A stretch of 64,000 bases of DNA from Pycnococcus provasolii (GCA_938743325.2 OW568882.1:310001-374000); one strand, 5' to 3'; numbered from the stretch's first letter, positions 27,467 to 37,782 are shown. Notes: generated from the letters alone by a model not told the origin. Numbers and translations are program-made.

Positions 27467-30400
27467 ATGGCGACTGGTGTAACTGGTTGGTTCGGGCCAC
27501 GGCTTTATCATGGCTGGTTTGGTCTGGCTTTAGCATGGCTTGGCTCATGGCTTTTCGCTTATTTTTTGAAACCTGTAGTGGCGCCGCCCCCGTGCGCTTC
27601 CGCGTGCTGGACGATGATCCTTAGACACGACTACCTCGAAGCCACGCACGCGAGCGAATTCGTTTTCTGGACATGGGGTGTCGCCAACCACAACAAAGGC
27701 GCGGACACAAACACAATATGCGAATACAGCCTGCTCGCCGACCTCGACGACTACAAAAGTGCCTCCGGAGACTGGGAGTTTGTCATGTACTGGAGGCAAC
27801 TTGCCGGTGGATCAAGACACAACCTGCGCTACGTGCACTGGAAGCAGAGCCACGACCCGCGAGCCAGCTGGACGGACTGCTCCAACAAGGTTGTTACAGG
27901 GTACAGTGGCATTAAAGATTCAGACTATCGAGACTTTAAGGGACTTGCAGCGGCTGCTGCCCAGAGTACTATTGATGGGAGCTGCACGGACACGAGTTCG
28001 AGAAGCTTACTTTACAAGTTAGGCTATAACCCACCAAGTGCGAACTTGAACGGCTGGAAGGGCCCGAGCTTCCTTAATTTGGTCGACACCACTACGCCGG
28101 AGGATCACAGGTGCACCGTTGTTGATAACTTTCGCAAGTGCGACGTCAAAGCGGTGGAACTATGGGCCTACTACAAGCCGAACACCGGCGATGCCGACGG
28201 CACGTGGACTGATCCCGTCGCGCCCATCTGCCCGCCGCCTTCGCCACCGCCACCTCCGCCACCTCCGCCACCTCCGCCAAGCCCGCCTCCATCTCCTCCA
28301 CCTTCACCACCTCCATCTCCTCCACCTTCACCACCTCCATCTCCACCTCCATCTCCTCCACCTTCACCACCTCCACCTTCACCACCTCCATCTCCACCTC
28401 CATCTCCACCTCCATCTCCTCCACCTTCACCACCTCCATCTCCACCTCCATCTCCTCCACCTTCACCACCTCCACCTTCACCACCTCCATCTCCTCCTCC
28501 ATCTCCTCCACCTTCACCACCTCCACCTCCATCTCCTCCACCTTCACCACCTCCATCTCCACCTCCATCTCCTCCGCCTCCTCCGCCTCCGCCTCCTCCG
28601 CTTCCACCAAGCCCGCCTCCACCGCCTCCACCGCCTCCTCCACCCTCTCCACCCTCTCCACCATGTGCTTCAATTGGGACCTGCTCACCACCACCACCGT
28701 CACCACCTCCATCTCCACCTCCATCTCCTCCACCTTCACCACCTTTATCTCCACCTCCATCTCCTCCACCTTCACCACCTCCACCACCTCCACCTTCACC
28801 ACCTCCATCTCCACCTCCATCTCCTCCACCTTTACCACCTCCATCTCCACCTCCATCTCCTCCGCCTCCTCCGCCTCCGCCTCCTCCGCTTCCACCAAGC
28901 CCGCCTCCTCCGCTTCCACCAAGCCCACCACCGCCAAATCCTCCGCCATCGCCACCGCCGAGGTTCGTACTTTTGTTCACCTGCCTGATTTTTGATTCTA
29001 TGACTTACAACTATGATCACTCACCTCATTTCACCTAACATTTTCTCAGCCCCCCGCCGACACCTCCTCCGCCAAGCCCGCCTCCTCCCCCTCCCCCTCC
29101 TCTCCCGCCACTACCTCCGTCGCCACCGCCACCACCATCACCACCACCTCCACCATCGCCTCCACCTCCACCCAGCCCACCGCCTCCACCATCGCCTCCA
29201 CCTCCACCCAGCCCGCCGCCGCCGCCAAGTCCCCCGCCGCCACCGAGTCCACCCCCCCCTCCTCCAAGCCCCCCTCCTCCACCACCACCCAGTCCGCCGC
29301 CGCCGCCAAGCCCACCACCGCTACCACCGCCTCCGTCGCCACCTCCCCATCCACCGAGCCCGCCGCCGCTGCCGATTCCACCACCTTTCCTTCCCCCAAA
29401 TCCCCCAAATCCGCCGAGTCCGCCTCCACCGAGTCCGCCTCCACCTCCACCGAGTCCACCACCTCCACCGAGCCCGCCTCCACCGCCGCCGTCGCCACCA
29501 CCGCCACCACCTCCTTCACCACCGCCGCCACCGAGCCCACCGCCGCCGCCGAGCCCGCCACCGCCGCCGAGCCCGCCGCCTCCTCCTCCACCGCCACCCT
29601 CTCCACCTCCACCACCCTCTCCACCTCCACCACCTCCTCCTCCAAGCCCGCCGCCGCCGCCTCCACCCAGCCCGCCGCCACCTCCGCCACCGCCACCACC
29701 TCCGCCGCCACCACCTCCTCCACCACCACCTCCGCCGCCACCACCTCCGCCGCCACCGCCGAGTCCTCCGCCACCCCCCCCTCCACCCCCGCCTCCTCCA
29801 CCACCTCCTCCTCCAAGCCCGCCGCCTCCGCCTCCACCCAGCCCGCCGCCACCTCCACCACCCAGCCCGCCGCCACCACCTCCACCCAGCCCGCCGCCGC
29901 CGCCGAGTCCACCACCACCCCCGAGTCCCCCGCCACCTCCGAGCCCTCCACCTTTACCCTGCACGGCGACAAACACCTGTCCACCACTACCGCCCTTCGC
30001 CCCGCCACCACCCAGCCCGCCGCCACCGCCTAGCCCACCGCCACCACCCAGCCCACCGCCACCACCCAGTCCGCCCCCTCCTCCACCGCCGCCCAGTCCG
30101 CCTCCTCCGCCTCCTCCGCCACCACCGCCCAGTCCGCCTCCTCCGCCATCCCCATCGCCACCGCCGAGTCCGCCACCGTCACCTCCTCCTGTGCCGTTCA
30201 CTCCAGACGCAAGGGCATTTATTGAGCGAACGAGAGTTGATCAGATCGACCCTGGAGTGCAACCTTCATCGTCGGTCGATGTGCCTCCAGAGGCGGCAGC
30301 CATGGGCTACGTGGGCACGACTGCTGTCGCTGCGACAGCGACAAGCACGGCGACAGTGAGCATCATGGATATTGCAATGAGCGGGGTTCAACATGGGCAA

Positions 30401-31918
30401 CAGACTGCACCGGTGAGCAGTCCGATGCGTTTTGCGCTTCGCATGCAAACGTTGGCAGCCGTGGCGTGGTTGTTCCGCGGGGAGGCTGCTGCGCAAACAC
30501 GCCGCCTGCGACGGCGATGGCTCGTTGAAACTGAAGCTGAAGCTGAAGCTAACTCCTCCGTCAACGTGGGTGCAAGTTCCTATGACAGCCTAGGCTTTTT
30601 GAACTGCATTGAGCCGCTTCCCTGGGAGAATCGCAGTGCGGCAGGCAGTTCTCGCACGAAGCTTGAGCGTTGCTTGGGATGGTTTGTTCTGCTTCTACTA
30701 TCAGGCATCATCATGCGGAGTGCGATCTCAATGTACTTGAATGCGAGGCGGCGTGCTCGACGACGTTCTGGTGATGTCAACGACGCTGACGAGAAATCCG
30801 TGAAGTCAGATTTGCTTTTTTTCCCGCGTGTTGAAATCTTCGTGCTCGCGCTTATGATGATCCCATTAACGCTCGCCTCTGTTGCATACGCCATCGACAT
30901 TGCCGATGGAACGCTAGATTCGGATCCGGGTGGTAATTTCACAAGCTTCATGCTCGCCTTGGTTGTGGTTGCCTATCTCGCTGGATCTTGCGCTATTTCC
31001 TATCGAGCTATGCGAGGTGACATATCGTATGTTATCGAAAAGGATGGAACAGGGCGGTGGATGCCATCTTCTGGCTTTAGCACATCAGATCACTCGAACT
31101 ACGTCTCGCGCTACGGTGCGCAGCTCGCGCATGTTCGAGGGTACATCGAACACGACGATGAATATGTCGAATTGCGAAGCAATCTTTCTCCTCTTTATAT
31201 CGTCCTGGAGCCTGCTTTTCTCTGTGCTGCGGTCGCATGCTGTGCCTGCGGTGGTGGAGAGGGTGGCAGCTCATCTCGACGCTCAACGTGCGCAATCATT
31301 GTAGCTATTATAATGGCGCTCGACTTGACAGTCGTGTGCGTCTTGCGTCCGATGATCACGGCCATGATGAACTTCTGCGCCGCTGTTGCATCGTTGGGCA
31401 GCTTCATATCTTTCGTCATGCTCGCCGTATATTTTCGAACAAACAACAAGGACTTACTACCGGCTATCGTGGCAATCCATCTGACTTCTGTCATCGGATT
31501 CGGCATGGTTATTCAGATATTTGGCACGGCGAAGCAGCTTTACCATCGCTACATTGTTGGACGGATCAAGCATACTCGCGAGAGTGGTGAGCCGGAGAAG
31601 GAGCAGCTGGCGGAGACGCCCGAGAAGGAGGACCAGTACGACGTTCATGTGAAAGTGACGGATAATGGCAGCATCTTGACGCACGTCGAGACAAAGAAAT
31701 CCACCACAGTTCTCGAGACACAAAATGGTAGTCGAGATGCTCATCATGTCGTGGACACTGGCTTAGGCTGTACGCCTAAGCAGGTTTCCGCCTACCGTGG
31801 CAAAGAGGTTGACTTTTTCTCGGGACCTCTATCTGAGCAATCCGTCGATGTCGTCTGGCTGGACGAGGTGGCTGGACGGCGGCGATCGACGAAGAAGAAA
31901 AAGTCGCGGGAACCTTAA
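27467..31918 (+). CDS. Pro-rich (SPPP) extracellular/TRP-FLC-like multipass membrane protein, two exons
   Basis: Exon 1 is 27467-28962 and exon 2 is 29050-31918, giving about 1454 residues. The N-terminus is a hydrophobic signal or anchor (WFGLALAWLGSWLFAYFL). A globular domain with cysteines follows (residues about 40-245), with the pattern YKSASGDWEFVMYW, WKQSHDPR, VVTGYSGI and VELWAYY that I recall from algal secreted proteins. Next come about 620 residues of Ser-Pro-Pro-Pro repeats with two CASIGTC/CTATNTC-like Cys breaks, as in hydroxyproline-rich wall proteins. The C-terminal 570 residues contain seven or eight transmembrane helices with FFPRVEIFVLALMM, similar to the fungal-type TRP/FLC-like module. 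It may link wall and membrane ion transport; that is inference. An alternative ATG at 27299 would add 56 residues. Confidence 0.75.
28229..30190 (+). repeat. CCX-CCA-type repeat encoding poly(Ser-Pro-Pro-Pro)
   Basis: Nearly the whole segment is C-rich on the plus strand and G-rich on the minus strand, made of variants of TCTCCACCTCCA and CCGCCGAGCCCG. The sub-blocks TCTCCTCCACCTTCACCACCTCCA are repeated nearly exactly in the first half, while the second half uses CCG/CCC-rich units. It encodes the rod of the Pro-rich protein and is interrupted by the intron at 28963-29049. Confidence 0.9.
28963..29049 (+). other. 87-bp intron inside the Pro-rich rod
   Basis: Donor AG then GTTCGTA, a CTAAC branch-like sequence 17 bp before the end, and acceptor TTTTCTCAG. 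Removing it joins AG and C into AGC (Ser) and continues the SPPP pattern in frame. The following frame has no ATG until after the rod, which supports splicing. Confidence 0.85.
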
Positions 31919-32342
31919 TTTGATACCACCTAGTGGGTACCTACTTCTAGGTGCTTGTACTTTAGGCGGACTGTAACTTCACAAACAACATAATGTGTTA
32001 CCAACTACATGATAGACTATGATAGGAGTCATTGGTAGTACTATCATAATACTACTATGAAAGATGTGTTACTTACCAGTTGCCAGTTGACCGAACTCGA
32101 GGACTCGGCGTAGACTTCGGCGTAGCCTGGAAGGACGGGGGATTCAGTCAGGGGTTAACAAGGGTTGTTCATTCCCGTAAGCACTTTGGTCAAAAAAGAA
32201 GTCGGGGTTGGGCTTCCCCCCTTTTGAGGAGGGGGTACACTTCCCACCCCTCTCGTGGCGTCGGCGTCGGCGGCGGCGGCGGCGGCGGGCGTGTAAACCT
32301 TACACGCGTGCTGCTTGCTTGCGCTCACCTCTGCTCGATGAC
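31919..32342. other. Spacer with hairpins downstream of the Pro-rich gene
   Basis: A hairpin CACCTAG...CTAGGTG lies 10-35 bp after the stop codon (about 31928-31953), and an inverted pair CTATGATAG...CTATCATAA lies near 32013-32050. A GGC-rich stretch (32263-32288) lies before the SET gene ATG. No gene was recognised. Confidence 0.5.
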
Positions 32343-33083
32343 ATGACCAAAGGCAAGAAGGACAAAAGGCGCGCACCCTCCAACTCTGCAACCTCGGTAT
32401 CACCAACGTCGTCGCCGCTGTCACAACCGCCCTTTGTCTGGCCCGATGACTGCGTGTACCTCTCGCGCCTAGTAGTCTCGGAACACCTGGTGAAAAAGTT
32501 CGGTGCGCCGTTGACCAAATACCTCGACGCAGACACGTTCCAGACGCGTTCGTCGTCGCAAACGCAAAACAAGCCGCCAACTCTTCTTGGAACGTCCGTG
32601 AAACTTCGCACGATTATGAATCCCAAACACCCAGCGTATAAGCAGAACGGCATGTTCGCCGTGAAGAAAATTCCGCCGCATACGCATATCTGCGACTACG
32701 TAGGCGTCGTGCGCGAAGGCGACGAGCCGGAGAGCATGACGAGCGACTACGCGCTGACGTTTGACGACCATGGCTACGAACCCGCACCGGCGTCGTCACA
32801 CACAACGTCGAGCGAAGGTGAACAGTTCCAACTGCTTCGGCTGTGCATCGACGCCGCTTCGTATGGCAACGAGGGTCGCATGGTGAACGACTATCGTGGC
32901 GTTGCGGCGCACGCGAATGCGGTATTTGCGAATCGGCAAGTACCGTCGTCACAACCATCATCATGTTCACGGGTGTGCCCGTTGAAGCTCGCTCTTTACA
33001 GTAGCCACGAGGCGATTGATAAGAACAGCGAGATCTTGGTGAGCTACGGGAAGGGGTTCTGGAACAACAGGCCAGAGACGTGA
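32343..33083 (+). CDS. SET-domain protein (putative lysine methyltransferase)
   Basis: The 246-residue product starts with a short Lys/Ser-rich tail (TKGKKDKRRAPSN). Residues about 85-240 look like a compact SET domain: MFAVKKIPPHTHICDYVGVVREG, SDYALTF, LCIDAASYGNEGRMVNDYRG with the NDYR motif in place of the usual NHS-type motif (about residue 182), then ANAVF and a closing IDKNSEILVSYGKGFW motif, where the SYG/W element corresponds to the YxY-type end of SET domains. It probably transfers methyl groups from S-adenosylmethionine to a protein lysine; the substrate is unknown. No PHD or post-SET domain is visible. The ATG at 32343 was chosen because the longer frame starts with TTG and reads through the GGC-rich stretch. 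Confidence 0.75.
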   Translation: MTKGKKDKRRAPSNSATSVSPTSSPLSQPPFVWPDDCVYLSRLVVSEHLVKKFGAPLTKYLDADTFQTRSSSQTQNKPPTLLGTSVKLRTIMNPKHPAYKQNGMFAVKKIPPHTHICDYVGVVREGDEPESMTSDYALTFDDHGYEPAPASSHTTSSEGEQFQLLRLCIDAASYGNEGRMVNDYRGVAAHANAVFANRQVPSSQPSSCSRVCPLKLALYSSHEAIDKNSEILVSYGKGFWNNRPET

Positions 33084-33367
33084 CTGGGACCAGAACTGGA
33101 AATGCTCAGTAGACTACTGTAAATACTTACGGCTTGTATACGTGTACATACAGAACAGAACAAACATGAATCCGCACTCTCACAACTTTCTGGCCACTTT
33201 CCGGATGAATAATCTCCTTTCCTTTCCCATCCATCCATCGGAAAGGTGCCGTCAGGACCAGGGGTTGCCGTCCCGCCCAGGTGTGCCATATTTGCCCCTT
33301 TGGCCCACGCCCACGGCCACGGCCACGCCCAGCAAGAGCACACGGACTGGTGCTCTTGCCTAATGCG
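33084..33367. other. Short intergenic region
   Basis: Includes a CCCACGGCCACGGCCACGCC-type run (33308-33330) and a duplicated CTAATGCGATGAC (33361 and 33381) that supplies two of the alternative ATGs of the next gene. Nothing else was recognised. Confidence 0.5.
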
Positions 33368-35458
33368 ATGACCTGCATGCCTAATGCGATGACTACGACT
33401 ACAACGACTACTACAACGGATAACGTAGTTGTTATTAAGGATAACGGAAGCCGCGACTATCTCGCCGCGGCTCGTACGCGTGCTAATACATGCAACGGGG
33501 CTGTGCAAGTGCTCGTGGTCGTCATGACGGCGTTCGTCCTTGCCGGTGTCGTGGCAGGGAAGATCCTCGATCGGATACCGTCCGACTTGCAGGACCGCGG
33601 CGAGGACTTGCAAGCGACAAGGATGATGAGGGAATATCGACGCATGCTCAAGCAAGTCAACCCGCAGACGCAGGCGGCTTTCACAAACGTTTACGCCGGA
33701 CGGCATTGGGGGCACGACGGCGGAGGAAGTGGAGCGGGATCGAGTCTGCATTTCACCGGGCCGCTGCGTGCTCTGCTGAAACGTCTCGTCGAGTCGCTAG
33801 GAATCAAGTCGCTTGTTGACATGCCATCTGGGGCAGCCACGTGGCAGGACGTTTTTCTCCAGGACCTCTTCAAGACGAAACTGGACTTCAAGTACCGAGG
33901 CGTGGAAATCGTCAAGTCACTCGTCGACGCGGCGAACGCACGATGGATACACGAACCTCGCGTCTTCTTTACCGTCGGGGACGTGGCAGAAGAGCCTGTG
34001 CTGAGCGGCTATGACGCCATCTTCAGCAGGGACGCGCTGCAGCACAACACGTATTTGGACATCATCAAGACGCTTCGGAACTGGGCACACAGCGATGCGA
34101 AGTACCTGCTCGTGGGCTCGTACCCTTCTATGCCTGCAAACCACAACCTCGCTGGTCCTGGAGGCAACCACTTCGACATTGACCTTGCGAAGGCGCCGTT
34201 CAACCTGACACCGTGGCAGGTTCACCTCGAGAGTGCGTTTACATACGGACCGGGGGACCATGAAAAGCACATCTACGTGTACAAGATCAACGACCTGAGA
34301 CTGGTGGACTTCGACGCGATGGCGCAAAGAGCTGGCGTCGGTCGCCTGCCACCGCTACCTACATCAGCTGCAGATACTTCCTTGGCGAAATCCGTCGAAA
34401 TAGCGACGAGTGCTGATGACGCCGATATTATCACGGGCGTTCTTGTTGACACAGGACCCGAGGTGAGGTACAACATGGAGGATGTCATGGACACCTTCGT
34501 GAAGAATCTGCCCAGCGGAACCAACTTTCACATCGTGTATCGCATTGGCATGGGCGGTGAAGAGCGCATCCACGCTTACGTCGATAAGCAGCGTGCACGT
34601 CCAAACGCCGTGCGCTGGACGCTCGATGGGTTGCCTAAGGAGCTCGTCGCAAGTCGCGAATCCTACAGTCGGCTGATGACGAACGCGACGTGGTATAGGA
34701 ACCTTCCCGGGGGAGACATGATTCTCATTTTCCACACAGACAGCGTCGCATGCAGCAAGCCAAAGCGGAACATGCGCGAGTACCTCAAGTACGATCTTGC
34801 GGCGCCACCGTGGCCGCTAGAATGGAATACTGGGACGGCGGGTAAAGGCGGATTTTCTCTGAGGCGCAAGTCCGCGATGATCGCGCACATTGAACGCTAC
34901 GAAAAGTTGATTCCGGGAATGAAGGAAATGCACCCACCAATCCACCCGGAGGATGTGTTTTTCGCCAAAAGCGACGTGCTGCACTATCCGAGTAGACATG
35001 ATTTGCAAGAATTCGCGGTGGAGCATGTCTTCAGCGAAGCGCCGTTGGGCGTACACCAGCCGTGGCATGCCCTCAGTAAGGTGGGATCGCATCAAAGGGA
35101 TCTTCTGACTAAGAACTGCCCAGAGCTACAGCTTGTCGTGAGCGATCCGAGACGTCATGTGCCGGTGCCAAGGCCTCACGGAATGGCGGAGCCAGCTGCG
35201 GTATCACAAGCTAGGGCGAAGCGCGACGCTTTCGTACGTAAGGCGACAGGCGCCCTGCAAGACGCGATAGAACGTACTAGGTTGTCATCGCGTCAGGCTC
35301 AGAGGACGGACGAGCGCGGAAATCAGACGTTCAGCCCGCCTGTGCTCGTGAAGCACTACTCTCGGGCCGCTCACCACCACGAGACGCGGCATGAGCACCG
35401 CTCGTCTCGCTTCTACCGCAGCAGATCGCGCGTGAGGAGGAGGCCTTCAGGCAGGTGA
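33368..35458 (+). CDS. Type II membrane protein: SAM methyltransferase-like plus DUF5672 glycosyltransferase-like fusion
   Basis: The 696-residue protein has a short cytosolic N-terminus, one membrane helix at about residues 42-62 (VLVVVMTAFVLAGVVAG) and a large lumenal part, so it is probably a Golgi enzyme. The first domain (about 120-310) resembles a class I methyltransferase with DMPSGAATWQD, YRGVEIV, YDAIFSRDALQH and KYLLVGSYP. The second (about 345-590) matches DUF5672, found in glycosyltransferase-like proteins: GGDMILIFHTDSVAC, KYDLAAPPWP, GKGGFSLRRKSAMI, HPEDVFFAK and a closing GVHQPWHAL. A basic, His/Arg-rich tail follows. Methyl and sugar transfer to the same glycan is a plausible inference only. 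Alternative ATGs lie at 33377 and 33389; the frame opens further upstream only with GTG. Confidence 0.8.
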   Translation: MTCMPNAMTTTTTTTTTDNVVVIKDNGSRDYLAAARTRANTCNGAVQVLVVVMTAFVLAGVVAGKILDRIPSDLQDRGEDLQATRMMREYRRMLKQVNPQTQAAFTNVYAGRHWGHDGGGSGAGSSLHFTGPLRALLKRLVESLGIKSLVDMPSGAATWQDVFLQDLFKTKLDFKYRGVEIVKSLVDAANARWIHEPRVFFTVGDVAEEPVLSGYDAIFSRDALQHNTYLDIIKTLRNWAHSDAKYLLVGSYPSMPANHNLAGPGGNHFDIDLAKAPFNLTPWQVHLESAFTYGPGDHEKHIYVYKINDLRLVDFDAMAQRAGVGRLPPLPTSAADTSLAKSVEIATSADDADIITGVLVDTGPEVRYNMEDVMDTFVKNLPSGTNFHIVYRIGMGGEERIHAYVDKQRARPNAVRWTLDGLPKELVASRESYSRLMTNATWYRNLPGGDMILIFHTDSVACSKPKRNMREYLKYDLAAPPWPLEWNTGTAGKGGFSLRRKSAMIAHIERYEKLIPGMKEMHPPIHPEDVFFAKSDVLHYPSRHDLQEFAVEHVFSEAPLGVHQPWHALSKVGSHQRDLLTKNCPELQLVVSDPRRHVPVPRPHGMAEPAAVSQARAKRDAFVRKATGALQDAIERTRLSSRQAQRTDERGNQTFSPPVLVKHYSRAAHHHETRHEHRSSRFYRSRSRVRRRPSGR

Positions 35459-35835
35459 GATCATTCTCGCGGACGGCGGACGACGCGCACGTGTCAATTG
35501 TGTGTGTTTGTGTAAAGTGTAAATTACATGATTGCAAGCCTGAACTCCAAGACAGCTCCTTTTCCCACAAATTGGACGACTCCTTTAGATACTCTCTACG
35601 TAGTTCTAGTAAGTGTGACTCTTTAGTCGTCGTGATGATGCACTGTTGGTGGCGATGGCGACGACAACAATGACAACAAGCGCGAGTGGAGCTTTCTCGC
35701 CGGACGCATACGAAGAGCAGCCTGACTGTAGCTTTGAAATCAAGATACAAACGCGCTGTTGAATGGCGCCGCTGTATGGGCTTGTTGGACAAAGTAAAGT
35801 ACGTTCAATTACTGAATGAGCGATCTTGGCAGTGA
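35459..35835. other. Convergent spacer with dispersed repeat copy A
   Basis: Between two convergent gene ends. Most of the right part (35578-35830) is the dispersed repeat described separately. No gene was recognised. Confidence 0.6.
35578..35830. repeat. Dispersed repeat, copy A
   Basis: Starting at ACTCCTTTAG and running to just before the CFAP96 stop codon, this matches 45447-45708 in order. Shared blocks include GTTGGTGGCGA, GACAACAAGCGC.AGTGGA, GTAGCTT.GAAATCA, ACAAACGCGCT, GGCGCCGCTG, GTTGGACAAA.TAAAGT, CATTACTG.ATGAG.GATCT. The blocks are separated by small insertions, so the copies are old. Confidence 0.8.
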
Positions 35836-36741
35836 CTATGGTCTCGGCACGTCCACCACCACCGGTCCCGGCGACGGCTTCGCCTCGCCCATGAACGGGT
35901 TGTTGTCGCGGTGCGGGAACGACTTGGCGTGTCCGTTGGGCTTGAACACGATCGGGAACTTGTGCGGCGGCTCGCCCTTGAGGCCGTACGGGTCGTCCAT
36001 CGACGGCGGGAACTTGCCGATGCCCGCGTATGCGCGTCCCTTTTTGGGCGGGTTGCTCGGCTTGAAGCGCGGCCGGCTCGCGACGTCTTCGCTCACCTCC
36101 TTCGACTTCTTCTCCTTCGGCGCGAAAGCGCCAGGCTCGTAGCTTAGGTAGTCCTTTTTTGCAATCAATCCGGGCCGTGCGGTGCTGATGAACGGCTTTT
36201 GAATTTTTTCGCGCGCCGCTTTCTGCTCCGTTTTCTCCATTGCCCGCGCTGGCAGGTACGGCTCCGGGAAGTAGTCGAGCGGCTTGCCCATGGTCGTTCC
36301 TGGCGTTCCGTAGCTGCCCTTCTTGGGTACAGCCGCCGTGAAGTTGCGCAGGTGTTCTCGTGGTGGCTTTGCATCCTCCCTCTCGTCGTCGCGCATGAAC
36401 TCGGGACTTTTGCCGAAGCAGCCTTGCCAGCTGCCCTTGTGACTAGACGTCTTTGCGGGATTTGAAGGGAAGAATGGCTTCGGACTTGCAAACTTCTTGC
36501 GGCTCTCCACGTCCTTACGCCGTTCCGCTGCGCCAGGGTCGACGTACGTGTCGCCCTCGCTGAGCCTCTTGAAGTCCTTCGAGATTGTTTTTTCGTGTCC
36601 TCCTTTTGGGAAAGGCACGCCAAACTGCTTCCCCTGGTACCTTTCCGGCAGCTTATCTCCGGTCTCGTACTCGCTTCCTATGCACAGCGGCGGCATTGCG
36701 CTGAAGAGCCCCGTGCGCGTGAGCTCCGTCGGGCCGCTCAT
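35836..36741 (-). CDS. CFAP96: Cilia- and flagella-associated protein 96 (C4orf47 family)
   Basis: The 301-residue protein follows the CFAP96/UPF0602 pattern. It starts with TRTGLFSAMPPLCIGSEYE (GLFS.M...IG..Y in animal proteins), followed by KKFASPKPFFPSNPAK. The middle has KKGSYGTPGTTMGKPLDYFPEP and the distal part has FKPSNPPKKGRAYAGIGKFPP with DPYGLKG. It is basic, Pro/Lys-rich and without membrane segments, as expected of a microtubule inner or axoneme-associated protein. Its presence argues that the organism makes cilia at some stage. The length is close to that of the animal proteins. The ATG at 36741 is the first in the frame. Confidence 0.85.
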   Translation of the reverse strand: MSGPTELTRTGLFSAMPPLCIGSEYETGDKLPERYQGKQFGVPFPKGGHEKTISKDFKRLSEGDTYVDPGAAERRKDVESRKKFASPKPFFPSNPAKTSSHKGSWQGCFGKSPEFMRDDEREDAKPPREHLRNFTAAVPKKGSYGTPGTTMGKPLDYFPEPYLPARAMEKTEQKAAREKIQKPFISTARPGLIAKKDYLSYEPGAFAPKEKKSKEVSEDVASRPRFKPSNPPKKGRAYAGIGKFPPSMDDPYGLKGEPPHKFPIVFKPNGHAKSFPHRDNNPFMGEAKPSPGPVVVDVPRP

Positions 36742-37782
36742 GACGACCTCTTATTTATTTGCTGTGCAGAATAAAATAGGACAAGCAGCACAGTGACAAG
36801 CAGCACAGACACCTGCGCACGTGTACGTGTACGTGTACGTGTACTTGTGTCGGCGACGCGTGCGCAACGTCTTATATATTATATATTATGGTAATAATGT
36901 ATGTCCGGTGCGCGAGCGTGTCGGAGGAGCACCAATAGGAGGAGGAGTGTAACCGGTGAACCCCGCTGGGAAAGGGAAAGGGAGCGACTAGCGGCCGTAG
37001 CGGGTCCCGGGTCCGACCAACTGCCCGTGGGAAAGCGTGAGGCCGCGAATCGGGGAACGCAACGCAACATTGGCAGGACTTACCCGTAACTTACGCTTCC
37101 TCGAGGCACCTGACCGGCCGACGAGCATAGACCTGTCGCATAGGCTACGGATAGGCGTAACCTTTACTTCTAAGTGGCGAACCTCCGAAGAATAGTACTA
37201 ATTTCCCCCCGGTTCCACCCATCACGGCGACGCGACGCGACGCGAGGCTGCATCAACTGCTGGTAATACAGTAAGGGTAAAGGGAGACAACTTCCACCTG
37301 CTCAAGAGGGTTGGTGGCCCGGTAATAACTAATATGCACATAAGTTACCGGGTAGTGGTAGGAAGCGGTGATCATACCACCAAGGGAAGGACGGTGGCTG
37401 TGTGGACCTGGTGGCCGTACCCATACCCGGTGCGACCAACGAGTGGAACCCCGGCGCCAGACCCGGGGAACGGAACGGCCCATCCGGTAACCCTAACCCT
37501 AATTCCCACGCGTTGAAAGGGCGCCGTGGCGGCGGATAAGTTTAAGGAAGCGGAGCGCGACGTGCAGTTGGCAGTATGAGCGCGCAAGTGTCAGCACGGT
37601 ACTGCACTGCAACTAAAGCGAAGATGTACAGTACGGCGCACGCGACAAGAGGAGCGTACTTATTATGAGAGGTCGTGCTTTTGCAAAAACAGGAGACAAA
37701 GCTGACTTGACTACAAAGCTCACTAAAAGTTATCGCGTTGCAGCGTAAGCGGCGCGTATCCCTTAAGGGTCCGTGGGTGGCC
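36742..37782. other. Intergenic, about 1 kb
   Basis: Holds the CFAP96 promoter with a GTGTAC repeat (36822-36845) and a TATATATT-rich stretch (36872-36892), then a region without recognised genes. Two CCCTAA units occur at 37491-37502. Frames are short and of no clear character. Confidence 0.5.
36822..36845. repeat. (GTGTAC)n short tandem repeat
   Basis: ACGTGTACGTGTACGTGTAC-type repeat, about four units, about 80-105 bp upstream of the CFAP96 ATG. Confidence 0.85.

Noticed and set aside
28146-30201. Long minus-strand Gly-rich frames and plus-strand His/Leu/Arg-rich frames over the Pro-rich repeat
   Set aside because: They are alternative-frame readings of the SPPP coding repeat and have no non-repeat domain.
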